NCBI GenBank assembly: GCA_963762205.1
Contig: CAVXJZ010000003.1
Location: 620,001 to 684,000 of the forward strand
Length of the DNA stretch: 64,000 nt
Source of the DNA: VRUE01 sp963762205
Lineage (GTDB): Bacteria > Actinomycetota > Thermoleophilia > Solirubrobacterales > 70-9
Direction: 5' to 3'
This document shows positions 16,600 through 25,829 of the stretch, piece by piece (position 1 is the first letter of the stretch; every line of letters begins with the position of its first letter). A program made the translations under genes and the position numbers. The notes under the pieces are model-generated. The model made no database searches. It was not told the origin of the DNA and saw nothing but the letters and a program-made list of their open reading frames with translations.

Positions 16600-18639
16600 A
16601 TGGCCAGGGACATCGACCAGCTCTGCATCAACACGATCCGGACGCTGTCCATCGACGCGATCCAGAAGGCGAGCTCCGGCCATCCCGGGACCCCGATGGC
16701 GCTCGCGCCACTCGCCTACACGCTGTGGCAGCGCTTCCTGCGCTTCGACCCGGCCGACCCGATCTGGCCCAACCGGGATCGCTTCGTGCTCTCGGCCGGC
16801 CACGCCTCGATGCTGCTCTACTCGCTGCTCTTCCTCGCCGAGGTGCAGGCCGTCGACCCCGACTACGAGGTGGTCGGCGAGCCGGCGGTCAGCCTCGAAG
16901 ACGTGGAACGCTTCCGCCAGCTCGACTCGCGCACCCCGGGCCATCCCGAGTACCGCTGGACCTCCGGCGTGGAGACCACGACCGGGCCGCTGGGCCAGGG
17001 GGTCGCGACCTCGGTCGGCATGGCGATCGCCTCCAAGTGGCAGGGCGCGCGCTACGGCGCCGAGCTCTTCGACTTCGACGTCTACGCGATCGCCGGCGAC
17101 GGCTGCCTGATGGAGGGGGTCTCGGGCGAAGCCGCCTCGCTGGCCGGCCACCTGAAGCTCGACAACCTCTGCTGGGTCTACGACAACAACCACATCACGA
17201 TCGACGGCAAGACCGAGCTCGCCTACGACGACGACGTGCCGCTGCGCTTCGAGGGCTACGGCTGGAACATCGTCCGGGTCGAAGACGCCAACGACTGCGA
17301 GCGGATCGCCGCCGCCCTCGATGCGTTCAAGGCCGAGGAGGCGCGCCCGACCCTGGTCGTCGTCGACAGCCACATCGGCTACGGCTCGCCACACAAGCAG
17401 GACACCTCGGCCGCCCACGGGGAACCCCTGGGCGAGGAGGAGGTGCGGGAGACAAAGCGTGCCTACGACTGGCCCGAGGACGCGCAGTTCCTCGTCCCCG
17501 ACGGTGTCAGGGAGCGCTTCGCCGAGGGAGTCGGCGCCCGCGGAGCCGAGCTGCGCGCGGCCTGGCTGGAGCGGCTGGCCGCCTACGCGGAGAGCGACCC
17601 CGACCTCGCCGCCGAGATCGAGGCGACCCAGAGGCGCGAGCTGCCCGAGGGCTGGGACGCGGCGATTCCGAGCTTCGACGCCGACGAGAAGGGGATCGCC
17701 ACCCGCAAGGCCTCCAACAGGGTCCAGAACGCGATCGGCGAGCGGCTGCCCTGGCTGCTGGCGGGCGCCGCCGACCTCACCGACTCGACCTCGGTCCGCT
17801 TCGACTTCGACGGCGCCGGCGACATCGAGCCGGGCGAGTTCGGCGGCCGCCAGCTTCACTACGGGATCCGCGAGCACGAGGCGGCGGCGATCTCCAGCGG
17901 CCTCTCGCTCTCGAAGCTGCGCCCGCTCTGGTCGACCTACCTGACCTTCTCCGACTACGCGCGGCCTGCGATCCGCCTCTCGGCGCTGATGGAGCTGCCG
18001 GTGATCCACCTCTTCACCCACGACTCGATCGGCCTCGGCGAGGACGGCCCCACGCACCAGCCGGTCGAGCAGCTCGCCGGCCTGCGCGCGATCCCCGGCC
18101 TCGACGTGATCAGGCCCGCCGACGCGAACGAGGTCGCCGAGGCCTGGCGGGTCGCGCTCGACCGCAGCCACCAGCCCGTCGCCCTCGTCCTCACCCGTCA
18201 GAGCGTGCCGGTGCTCGACCGCGACGCCTACGCTTCGGCGGAGGGGCTGCGGCGCGGCGGCTACGTGCTGGCCGACGCCGAGGGCGGTAGCCCCGACGTG
18301 ATCCTGATCGCGACCGGCAGCGAGGTGGCGCTGGCTCTGGCCGCCCACGAGGAGCTGCGCGGCGAAGGCGTCTCCTCACGGGTGGTCAGCCTCCCCTGCT
18401 GGGAGCTCTTCGATCGCCAGGACCAGTCCTATCGCGACGAGGTGCTCCCACCGGCGGTCACCGCGCGGGTCTCGATCGAGGAGGCCTCGACCCTCGGTTG
18501 GGACCGCTACGTGGGGACCGGCGGCAGGGCGATCGGTATGCACACCTTCGGCACCTCGGCTCCGCTCAAGGACGTGATGGGTAAGTTCGGCTTCACACCA
18601 GACAAGGTCGCGGAGGCGGCCAGGGAGGCGCTCGGATGA
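16600..18639 (+). CDS. tkt: Transketolase
   Basis: The 679-residue, full-length thiamine-diphosphate enzyme transfers two-carbon ketol units in the non-oxidative pentose phosphate pathway. Visible are SSGHPGTPMAL near residue 26, the ThDP/Mg motif GDGCLMEGVSGEA (about 166-178), the pyrimidine-domain stretch STYLTFSDYARPAIRLSAL, and HDSIGLGEDGPTHQPVEQLA. It starts the run tkt-tal-pgi-cydA-cydB-HAD. Its stop overlaps the tal start (ATGA), implying coupled translation. Confidence 0.96.
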   Translation: MARDIDQLCINTIRTLSIDAIQKASSGHPGTPMALAPLAYTLWQRFLRFDPADPIWPNRDRFVLSAGHASMLLYSLLFLAEVQAVDPDYEVVGEPAVSLEDVERFRQLDSRTPGHPEYRWTSGVETTTGPLGQGVATSVGMAIASKWQGARYGAELFDFDVYAIAGDGCLMEGVSGEAASLAGHLKLDNLCWVYDNNHITIDGKTELAYDDDVPLRFEGYGWNIVRVEDANDCERIAAALDAFKAEEARPTLVVVDSHIGYGSPHKQDTSAAHGEPLGEEEVRETKRAYDWPEDAQFLVPDGVRERFAEGVGARGAELRAAWLERLAAYAESDPDLAAEIEATQRRELPEGWDAAIPSFDADEKGIATRKASNRVQNAIGERLPWLLAGAADLTDSTSVRFDFDGAGDIEPGEFGGRQLHYGIREHEAAAISSGLSLSKLRPLWSTYLTFSDYARPAIRLSALMELPVIHLFTHDSIGLGEDGPTHQPVEQLAGLRAIPGLDVIRPADANEVAEAWRVALDRSHQPVALVLTRQSVPVLDRDAYASAEGLRRGGYVLADAEGGSPDVILIATGSEVALALAAHEELRGEGVSSRVVSLPCWELFDRQDQSYRDEVLPPAVTARVSIEEASTLGWDRYVGTGGRAIGMHTFGTSAPLKDVMGKFGFTPDKVAEAAREALG

Positions 18640-19712
18640 AAGCGACACAGGAACTGCACGACCTCGGCCAGAGCCTCTGGCTCGACAACATCACCCGCAC
18701 GATGCTCGGCGACGGCACCCTCGCCCGCTACATCGACGAGCTCTCGGTGACCGGCCTGACCTCGAACCCGACGATCTTCGACAAGGCGATCTCCGGCGGC
18801 GACATCTACGACGAGCAGATCGTCGAGGTGGCCCCGAAGGTGGACACGACCGAGGACACCTTCTTCGAGCTTGCCATCTCCGACCTGCGCGAGGCGACCG
18901 ACCTCTTCGCCCCCGTCCACCAGCGCACAGCCGGCGTCGACGGCTACTGCTCGCTCGAGGTCTCGCCGCAGCTCGCCGACGACACCGAGGGGACGATCGA
19001 GCAGGCCGCGAAGCTCCACGGCAAGGCCGAGCGCGACAACCTCTTCATCAAGATCCCGGGCACCGAGGCCGGCCTGCCGGCGATCGAGGAGTCGATCTTC
19101 GCGGGCATCCCGATCAACGTCACTCTGCTCTTCTCGACCGAGCACTACCTGGCCGCCGCCGACGCCTACATGAAGGGGATCGAACGGCGGATCGAGGCCG
19201 GGCTAGACCCCGACGTCTCCTCGGTCGCCTCGATCTTCATGAGCCGCTGGGACGTCGCCGTGAAGGACGACGCGCCGGCCGAGCTGAAGAACCGGCTCGG
19301 GCTCGCGGTCGGCTTCCACGCCTACCGCGCCTACCGCGAGCTGCTCGCCTCGCAGCGGGTCCAGAGGCTGATGAACGAAGGGGCTCGGCCGCAGCGGCTG
19401 CTCTGGGCGAGCACCGGCACCAAGGACCCGGAGGCCTCGGACACCCTCTATATCGAGGGCTTCGCCTCGCCCTTCACGGTCAACACGATGCCCGAGCCGA
19501 CCCTCAACGCCTTCGCCGATCACGGCGAGGTCGGCGACCCGGTGCCGGCCGACGGGGGTGACTGCGACGAGGTCCTGGCGCAGTTCGAGAGCGCCGGGAT
19601 CGGCATACAGGCGCTCGCCGCCCGCCTACAGGAGGAGGGCAAGAAGACCTTCGTCGACTCCTGGAACGACCTGCTGAAGTCGATCGAGACCGAGCGCGAG
19701 CAGGTCGCATGA
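18636..19712 (+). CDS. tal: Transaldolase
   Basis: The 358-residue transaldolase is of the longer actinobacterial/cyanobacterial type. It exchanges three-carbon units between sedoheptulose-7-phosphate and glyceraldehyde-3-phosphate. Motifs include LTSNPTIFDKAISGGD, VDGYCSLEVSPQLADD, the Schiff-base lysine stretch NLFIKIPGTEAGL, and SVASIFMSRWDVAVKD. It overlaps tkt by 4 nt and lies 25 nt before pgi. Confidence 0.95.
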   Translation: MKATQELHDLGQSLWLDNITRTMLGDGTLARYIDELSVTGLTSNPTIFDKAISGGDIYDEQIVEVAPKVDTTEDTFFELAISDLREATDLFAPVHQRTAGVDGYCSLEVSPQLADDTEGTIEQAAKLHGKAERDNLFIKIPGTEAGLPAIEESIFAGIPINVTLLFSTEHYLAAADAYMKGIERRIEAGLDPDVSSVASIFMSRWDVAVKDDAPAELKNRLGLAVGFHAYRAYRELLASQRVQRLMNEGARPQRLLWASTGTKDPEASDTLYIEGFASPFTVNTMPEPTLNAFADHGEVGDPVPADGGDCDEVLAQFESAGIGIQALAARLQEEGKKTFVDSWNDLLKSIETEREQVA

Positions 19713-19737
19713 GCGCGGAGCGAGCAAGCGTCCCTAG

Positions 19738-21423
19738 TTGGTCGTTCGCGCCGCGAGCGAAGCGCGAAAATTGATCGGCCGGCCACTCCGCGAGGGCTCC
19801 GCCTGGAAGGCGCTCGAGGCGCACTTCGCGGGCGGGATCGGCGAGGCGCACCTGCGGGACCTATTCGCCGCCGACCCGGGGCGCGGCGAGCGGCTGGTCG
19901 CCGACGGCGCCGGCCTCCACCTCGACTTCTCCAAGAACCGGATCACCGAAGAGACCGTGATCCTGCTCGGGGAGCTCGCCCGCGAGCGGGGGGTGGAGGA
20001 GCGCCGCGAAGCGATGTTCGCCGGCGAGCACATCAACGTCTCCGAGGATCGCGCGGTCCTTCACGTCGCCCTGCGGATGCCGAAGGGCCGCTCACTGGTC
20101 GTCGACGGCGTCGACGTCGTCAAGGAGGTCCACGAGACCCTCGACCGGATGGCCGCCTTCGCCGAGCGGCTGCGCTCCGGCGAGTGGACCGGCCACACGG
20201 GCAGGCCGATCCGCAACGTGATCAACGTCGGCATCGGCGGCTCCGACCTCGGCCCGATGATGGCCTACGAGGCGCTGCGCCACTACAGCCGCCGCGAGAT
20301 GACGTTCCGCTTCGTCTCCAACGTCGACGGCACCGACTTCGCCGAGTGCACCCGCGATCTCGACCCGGAGGAGACCCTCTTCGTGATCTCCTCGAAGACC
20401 TTCACGACGCTGGAGACGATGACCAACGCCCGCACCGCGCGGGAGTGGGCGCTGGCCGGCCTCGGCGGCGACGAGGCGGCGGTCGCCAGGCACTTCGTCG
20501 CCGTCTCGACGAATGCCGGCGAGGTCTCGAAGTTCGGCATCGACACCGACAACATGTTCGGCTTCTGGGAGTGGGTCGGGGGCCGCTACTCGATGGACTC
20601 GGCGATCGGCCTCTCGACGATGCTGGCGATCGGCCCGGCCCGCTTCGCCGAGATGCTGAGCGGCTTCCACGCGATGGACGAGCACTTCCGCGAGGCGCCG
20701 CTCGCCTCCAACCTGCCGGCGCTGATGGGTCTGCTCTCGGTCTGGTACGGCGACTTCTTCGGCGCCCAGACCTGCGGCGTCTTCCCCTACGACCAATATC
20801 TGCACCGCTTCCCCGCCTACCTCCAACAGCTGACGATGGAGTCGAACGGCAAGCACGTCACCCTCGAGGGCGCCCGCGTCGACTACGAGACGGGGGCGAT
20901 CTTCTGGGGCGAGCCGGGGACCAACGGGCAGCACTCCTTCTACCAGCTCATCCACCAGGGGACGCGGCTGATCCCCTGCGACTTCATCGGCTTCATGCGC
21001 TCGAACAACCCGCTCGGCGACCATCACGACCTGCTGATGTCGAACGTCTTCGCCCAGGGCGAGGCGCTCGCCTTCGGGAAGACGCCGGAGCAGGTGCGCG
21101 AGGAGGGGACGCCGGAGCCGGTCGTCCCGCACCGGGTGATGGAGGGCAACCGGCCCTCGAACACGATCCTCGCCGAGCGCCTCGACCCGCAGACCCTCGG
21201 CACCCTGGTCGCCCTCTACGAGCACAGCGTCTTCACCCAGGGCGCGATCTGGGGGATCGACTCCTTCGACCAGTGGGGGGTCGAGCTGGGCAAGGCGCTG
21301 GCGGTGGCGATAATCCCCGAGCTGCAGGCCGCCGAGGAGCCGCGCCTCGGGCACGACAGCTCGACCAATTCCTTGATCCGGCGCTACCGGGCGGCGCGGG
21401 CCCGGGTCGAGGACGACAGGTAG
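19738..21423 (+). CDS. pgi: Glucose-6-phosphate isomerase
   Basis: The 561-residue enzyme interconverts glucose-6-phosphate and fructose-6-phosphate, returning carbon from tkt/tal to zwf. Signatures include NVGIGGSDLGPMMAYEAL, ISSKTFTTLETMTNA, FGIDTDNMFGFWEWVGGRYS, QQLTMESNGKHV and GTNGQHSFYQLIHQGT. The start is uncertain: TTG 19738 is used, but no strong Shine-Dalgarno is present and the conserved part only begins near residue 18. cydA follows after 3 nt. Confidence 0.94.
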   Translation: MVVRAASEARKLIGRPLREGSAWKALEAHFAGGIGEAHLRDLFAADPGRGERLVADGAGLHLDFSKNRITEETVILLGELARERGVEERREAMFAGEHINVSEDRAVLHVALRMPKGRSLVVDGVDVVKEVHETLDRMAAFAERLRSGEWTGHTGRPIRNVINVGIGGSDLGPMMAYEALRHYSRREMTFRFVSNVDGTDFAECTRDLDPEETLFVISSKTFTTLETMTNARTAREWALAGLGGDEAAVARHFVAVSTNAGEVSKFGIDTDNMFGFWEWVGGRYSMDSAIGLSTMLAIGPARFAEMLSGFHAMDEHFREAPLASNLPALMGLLSVWYGDFFGAQTCGVFPYDQYLHRFPAYLQQLTMESNGKHVTLEGARVDYETGAIFWGEPGTNGQHSFYQLIHQGTRLIPCDFIGFMRSNNPLGDHHDLLMSNVFAQGEALAFGKTPEQVREEGTPEPVVPHRVMEGNRPSNTILAERLDPQTLGTLVALYEHSVFTQGAIWGIDSFDQWGVELGKALAVAIIPELQAAEEPRLGHDSSTNSLIRRYRAARARVEDDR

Positions 21424-21426
21424 GCG

Positions 21427-22827
21427 ATGCCGCTCCTCGACGCCCTTCCGCTTGCGGCGTCGGACTCGAATCTGCTCGCCGCGCGCGAGCTGATGGCCTT
21501 CACGCTCGGCTTCCACATCGTCCTCTCCTGCATCGGCGTCGCCTTCCCGGCGATCATGCTGACCGCCAACTGGCTCGGCCTGAAGCGAGGCGACGAGGAC
21601 GCGATGCGGCTCGCCCGCCGCTGGTCGAAGGCGATGGCCGTGACCTTCGCGGTGGGGGCGGTCACCGGGACGGTCCTCAGCTTCGAGTTCGGCCTGCTCT
21701 GGCCCGAGTTCATGGCGCGCTTCGGCGACGCCTTCGGGATCGCCTTCGCGGTCGAGGGGATCTTCTTCTTCACCGAGGCGATCTTCCTCGCGATCTACCT
21801 CTACGGATGGAAGCGGCTCAGTGGCTGGGCGCACTTCTGGTCGGGCGTGCCGATGGTGATCACCGGGATCGGCGGCGCTTTCGCCGTGGTCACGGCCAAC
21901 TCCTGGATGAACCAGCCGCAGGGGTTCAGCCTCGACGCGGCGGGCAGGGTGGTCGAAACCGAGCCGTTCAAGGTCCTCTTCAATCCGGCCTGGGGCTACG
22001 AGGTCCCGCACATGATCCTCGCCGCCTACATGGTCGCCGGCTTCCTCGTCGCCTCGATCTACGCGGTTGGCATGCTGCGCGGCCGCCGCGACCGCCTGCA
22101 CCGGCTGGGGATGCTGATCCCGCTGACGATTGCGCTGATCGCGACCCCGATCCAGCTCTTCGTCGGCGACACGGCGGCGCGTGCCGTCGCCGACCATCAG
22201 CCGGCCAAGTTCGCGGCGATGGAGTGCATCCAGGAGACCGGCACCGACCAGGCCGAGTACCTCGGCGGCATCTGCACCGCCGACGGAGTCAAGGGGGCGA
22301 TCAAGATCCCCGGCCTCGATTCCTTCCTGGTCGGCTGGAGCACGGACACCGAGGTGACCGGCCTCGATCAGATCCCGGCCGACGAACGCCCGCCGGCCAA
22401 CACGCTGCTCCACCTCTCCTTCGACGCGATGGTCGGAATCGGCACGGCGCTGCTGCTGCTCGGCCTCTGGCTGGCCTGGGCCTGGTGGAGACGTCGCGAC
22501 ATCCCGCGCACGCCCTGGTTCCTGCGTGCCGTGGCGGTCTCCGGGGCCGCGGCGCTGGTCGCCCTCTGGGCCGGCTGGATCGTCACCGAGGTCGGGCGCC
22601 AGCCGTGGATCGTGCAGGGCTACATGCGCACCTCCGAAGCCGTGACCGAGGCCGAGGGGATCTGGTTCGCCTTCGCCGCCGTGCTGCTTCTCTACGCGGC
22701 GCTCGGCACGATCGCGATCCTGGTCCTGCGCTCGATGTCGCGGCGCTGGCGGCAGGAGGGGGACCCCGGCGAGGAGGGGGAGACCCCCTACGCGCCCCCC
22801 GCCGAGCTGCCCGGGAGGTCCGGATGA
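21427..22827 (+). CDS. cydA: Cytochrome bd quinol oxidase subunit I
   Basis: The 466-residue membrane protein, with about nine predicted helices, carries the haem sites of a terminal oxidase that reduces O2 with quinol. Seen: the N-terminal helix with GFHIVLSCIGVAFPA (haem ligand His), FAVGAVTGTVLSFEFGLLWP, EGIFFFTEAIFLAIYLYGW, and the quinol-side signature GWIVTEVGRQPW. The loop after the sixth helix is short, as in the cyanide-insensitive (CIO) class. It overlaps cydB by 4 nt. No cydCD genes are in the window. Confidence 0.95.
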   Translation: MPLLDALPLAASDSNLLAARELMAFTLGFHIVLSCIGVAFPAIMLTANWLGLKRGDEDAMRLARRWSKAMAVTFAVGAVTGTVLSFEFGLLWPEFMARFGDAFGIAFAVEGIFFFTEAIFLAIYLYGWKRLSGWAHFWSGVPMVITGIGGAFAVVTANSWMNQPQGFSLDAAGRVVETEPFKVLFNPAWGYEVPHMILAAYMVAGFLVASIYAVGMLRGRRDRLHRLGMLIPLTIALIATPIQLFVGDTAARAVADHQPAKFAAMECIQETGTDQAEYLGGICTADGVKGAIKIPGLDSFLVGWSTDTEVTGLDQIPADERPPANTLLHLSFDAMVGIGTALLLLGLWLAWAWWRRRDIPRTPWFLRAVAVSGAAALVALWAGWIVTEVGRQPWIVQGYMRTSEAVTEAEGIWFAFAAVLLLYAALGTIAILVLRSMSRRWRQEGDPGEEGETPYAPPAELPGRSG

Positions 22828-23822
22828 CCACCGCCGACATCGCCGCCGCGATCCTCTGGACCGGCGCGACCCTCTACGCGGTGTTCGGTGGCGCCGACTT
22901 CGGCGGCGGCTTCTGGGACCTGATCGCCGGCGACGCCGAGCGGGGCGAGCGCCCCCGGGCGCTGATCCAGCGCTCCCTGACGCCGGTCTGGGAGGCCAAC
23001 CACGTCTGGCTGATCTTCATCCTCGTCGTCCTCTGGACCGCCTTCCCCGAGGCCTTCGGGGCGGTGATGTCGACCCTTTACGTGCCGCTCGCCCTCGCCG
23101 CCTTCGGAATCGTCCTGCGCGGCGCCGGTTTCGCCTTCCGCAAATCGATCCGCTCCCTGGAGGCGCGCCGCGCGGCGGGCGCGGCCTTCGCGCTGTCCTC
23201 GGTGCTCACCCCGTTCTTCATGGGCACCGTCGTCGGCGCGATCGCGGCCGGCAACGTGCCGGCGGCCGGCAACGGCGACGCATTCTCGAGCTGGATCGCG
23301 CCGCTGCCGTTGATCGTCGGCGCCCTCTTCGTCGCCAGCGGGGCCTACGTTGCGGCCGTCTTCCTCGTCACCGACGCGCGCCACGCGGGCGCCCCCGACC
23401 TCGAGCACTACTTCGCCCGCCGAGCACTCTTCGCCGCCCTCGCCACGGGGGCGATCGCCGTGGCCGGCATCTTCGCCCTCCACGCCGACGCCCGCTACGT
23501 CTACGACCGCCTCACCGACCAGGGCCTGCCCCTTGTCGTGCTCTCGGCACTCTGTGGCCTCGGCGTCCTCGTCCTGCTCCTGCGCGGAGTCCATCGCGGC
23601 CTGCGCCCGCTGGCCGTGGGGGCGGTCGTGGCGGTGATCTGGGGCTGGGGCGTCGCCCAGTTCCCCTACCTACTGCCGACCTCGTTGCGGATCGACCAGG
23701 CCGCCGCGCCCGGGCCGACCCTCGACGCGGTGCTGATCGTCTTCGCGATCGCGGCGGTCGTCGTCCTGCCGGCGCTCGGCCTGCTCTACTGGCTGACCCA
23801 GCGAGAGCTTCTCGGCGAGTGA
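22824..23822 (+). CDS. cydB: Cytochrome bd quinol oxidase subunit II
   Basis: The 332-residue, eight- to nine-helix partner of CydA starts at ATG 22824 inside the cydA stop. It contains the typical YAVFGGADFGGGFWDLIAGD near the N-terminus and SLTPVWEANHVWLIFILVVL. With CydA it forms the high-affinity terminal oxidase of the membrane. The frame is also open far upstream through pgi and cydA, but that part is not coding. Its stop overlaps the next start (GTGA), indicating the operon continues into the HAD gene. Confidence 0.95.
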   Translation: MTTADIAAAILWTGATLYAVFGGADFGGGFWDLIAGDAERGERPRALIQRSLTPVWEANHVWLIFILVVLWTAFPEAFGAVMSTLYVPLALAAFGIVLRGAGFAFRKSIRSLEARRAAGAAFALSSVLTPFFMGTVVGAIAAGNVPAAGNGDAFSSWIAPLPLIVGALFVASGAYVAAVFLVTDARHAGAPDLEHYFARRALFAALATGAIAVAGIFALHADARYVYDRLTDQGLPLVVLSALCGLGVLVLLLRGVHRGLRPLAVGAVVAVIWGWGVAQFPYLLPTSLRIDQAAAPGPTLDAVLIVFAIAAVVVLPALGLLYWLTQRELLGE

Positions 23823-24544
23823 CCGCTTCGTCGATGAGCGAGACGATCAGGGCCCGCGCGGTCCTCTTCGACATCGACGGCACGATCCTGGTCACCGGAG
23901 GGGCGGGCGGGGCCGCCTGGCAACGCGCCTTCGAGGAGCAGTACGGGGTGGAGGCGAACGTCGCCGAGCACACCGATGCCGGCATGACCGACCCTGAGAT
24001 CGCGGCGATCGTCTTCCGCGAGGTCGTCGGCCGCGACGGCACGCCCGAGGAGCGCGCCAGGGCGATCGCCGGCTACCTCCGCCACCTTCCGGAGACGGTG
24101 GCCGAGTCCGGCGGATACACGGTGATGCCGGGAATCGAGCCGCTGCTCGAGCGCCTGATCGAGGCCGGCGCCCTGCTCGGCCTGGTGACCGGCAACGTCG
24201 AGGCCGCCGCCCACGTCAAGCTCGCCCGCGCCCGCCTCAACCGCTTCTTCAGCTTCGGCGGCTACGGCTCGGACTCCGCCGATCGCACCGAGGTCACCGA
24301 AGCGGCGCTGCGCCGGGCCGACCTCGTCTCCGGCGGCGCCCTCGGCGTCGCCCAGGGGCGAAACGGGGAGAAGGAGGCGGCCCCCTGCATCTCCGTCGGC
24401 GACACGCCCCGCGACGTCAGCGCCGGCCATGGCGCGGGAATCCGCGTCGTCGGCGTCGCCACGGGCAGCTACTCGGTCGACGAGCTGCGCGAGGCCGGCG
24501 CCGACTGGGCGCTCCAGGACCTCACCTCGGGATTCCCCACCTAG
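23819..24544 (+). CDS. HAD-family hydrolase (phosphoglycolate phosphatase-like)
   Basis: The 241-residue HAD phosphatase has motif I VLFDIDGTIL (nucleophile Asp18, acid Asp20), motif II LVTGN, and a motif III/IV region ending SVGDTPRDVSAGHGAG. A helical cap lies at about residues 35-110. It would remove phosphate from a small metabolite; the substrate is unknown. Its placement behind sugar-phosphate genes and cydAB suggests metabolite repair, which is inference. GTG 23819 overlaps the cydB stop by 4 nt. Confidence 0.85.
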   Translation: MTASSMSETIRARAVLFDIDGTILVTGGAGGAAWQRAFEEQYGVEANVAEHTDAGMTDPEIAAIVFREVVGRDGTPEERARAIAGYLRHLPETVAESGGYTVMPGIEPLLERLIEAGALLGLVTGNVEAAAHVKLARARLNRFFSFGGYGSDSADRTEVTEAALRRADLVSGGALGVAQGRNGEKEAAPCISVGDTPRDVSAGHGAGIRVVGVATGSYSVDELREAGADWALQDLTSGFPT

Positions 24545-24553
24545 GCGAGGCGC

Positions 24554-25759
24554 TCAGCCCAGGGTGCAGCGCGCCTGGTAGATCGAGGTGAAGCCCGACT
24601 CGAAGCCGTTGCGGGCGGCACGTAGGTAGAGGCGCCAGACGCGGACGCGCTCCGGGCCGGCGAGGCGGACCGCCTCCTCGATGTTCTCGTCGAGGCGGGT
24701 GTACCAGTGGCGCAGCGTCTCGGCGTAGTCGGCGCCGAACTCCTCGACGTGGTGGGTGACGAAGCCGGCCCGTTCGAGCGCGAGCAGGACCCGCGAGAGG
24801 TGCAGGGGCGCGGCGTCGGGGAAGACGTAGCGCTCCGAGAACGGCCCCGCTTCTGCGTCGGTGTGGCGGAGGCGGGTGATGCCGTGGTTGAGCAGGCGCC
24901 CGCCGGGCTCGAGCAGGCCGGCGAGGGTGCGCGCGTAGACGTCGATGTTGGCGGCGCCGACGTGCTCGACCATGCCGATGCTGGCGATCGCGTCGAAGCG
25001 CTCTCCGGCGAGGTCGCGGTAGTCCATGACGCGGATCTCGACGCGGTCGGCGACCCCGGCGGCCTCCGCCCGCTGCCGCGCCCTTTCGGCCTGCGGCGGC
25101 GAGAGCGTGATGCCGACGACGTTGGCGCCGTGGCGGGTCGCGGCCCAGAGCGGGAAGCTGCCCCAGCCGCAGCCGACGTCGAGCACGCGCTCTCCCTCCT
25201 TGAGGTCGAGCTTGCGGCAGACCATCTCGAGCTTTGCCTCCTGCGCCTCCTCGAGGGTCTTCGCGCCCTCGCGCCAGACCGCGCAGCTGTAGGTCGTCGA
25301 GTCGTCGAGGAAGAGCGAGAAGAAGTCGTTGGAGACGTCGTAGTGGTGGCGCACGGCGCGCGCGTCGCGCTCCTTCGAGTGGCGGCGGCCGCTGGGCCGC
25401 AGCTCCGATTCCGGTGGGCTGGGGGGGAGGGTGAGCCCGGCGGCGCGCACCATGCCGAGCAGCAGTCGCCTCTTGTCGGCGCCCTCGAGCGGCGGTGGCT
25501 TCCAGCTGTCGAGCAGGGCGATCACCGCGTCCATGTCGTCGACCTCGATCTCGCCGCTGACGTAGGCACGGCCGAGGCCGAGCTGGCCGGGCGCCCGCAG
25601 CACGTGGGCGGCGGCCCTCGGCGAGCGCACGTAGAAGGTGGGGCCGTCCTCGGAGGTCGCCGGCAGGCGGGTCCCGTCCCAGAACTCGACGGCGAAGGGT
25701 CGATCCGAAATCCGGGCTTCGATCTCGCGCCTCAGGGGCGCAGTGGTGGCGAATGGCAT
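24554..25759 (-). CDS. cfa: Cyclopropane-fatty-acyl-phospholipid synthase-like methyltransferase
   Basis: The roughly 401-residue protein has an N-terminal helical/SCP-like part and a C-terminal SAM methyltransferase domain. Motifs are HHYDVSNDFFSLFLDDSTTY, the SAM loop VLDVGCGWGSF, GITLSPPQ, FDAIASIGMVEHVG, and a C-terminal FGADYAETLRHWY. It modifies membrane lipid acyl chains by adding a methylene or methyl group at a double bond. ATG 25759 is chosen; ATG 25771 is nearly as good. It is divergent from an acyl desaturase that could supply the double bond, a plausible functional pair sharing one promoter region. Confidence 0.9.
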   Translation of the reverse strand: MPFATTAPLRREIEARISDRPFAVEFWDGTRLPATSEDGPTFYVRSPRAAAHVLRAPGQLGLGRAYVSGEIEVDDMDAVIALLDSWKPPPLEGADKRRLLLGMVRAAGLTLPPSPPESELRPSGRRHSKERDARAVRHHYDVSNDFFSLFLDDSTTYSCAVWREGAKTLEEAQEAKLEMVCRKLDLKEGERVLDVGCGWGSFPLWAATRHGANVVGITLSPPQAERARQRAEAAGVADRVEIRVMDYRDLAGERFDAIASIGMVEHVGAANIDVYARTLAGLLEPGGRLLNHGITRLRHTDAEAGPFSERYVFPDAAPLHLSRVLLALERAGFVTHHVEEFGADYAETLRHWYTRLDENIEEAVRLAGPERVRVWRLYLRAARNGFESGFTSIYQARCTLG

Positions 25760-25814
25760 CGTCCCGAGCATATTCCCGGACGGGGGTCTTGTGGCGGGCT
25801 TCATGCGCGGCGCG

Positions 25815-25820
25815 TATAGT
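25815..25820 (+). promoter_or_regulatory. -10-like TATAGT box 9 nt before desaturase
   Basis: TATAGT lies 9 nt before ATG 25830 with no Shine-Dalgarno. No convincing -35 is seen at 17-18 bp. A leaderless transcript is inferred. Confidence 0.45.
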
Positions 25821-25829
25821 CGGCCGCGC

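Noticed and set aside
20092..22413. A 773-codon open frame on the minus strand across pgi and cydA
   Set aside because: It is antisense to two full-length conserved genes, has an Arg/Gly/Asp-rich composition typical of GC-rich shadow frames, and no recognisable domain.
20184..22823. In-frame upstream extension of cydB giving a 1212-residue fusion
   Set aside because: The upstream part lies out of frame over pgi and cydA and is Arg-rich; CydB homology starts exactly at ATG 22824 in the cydA stop.
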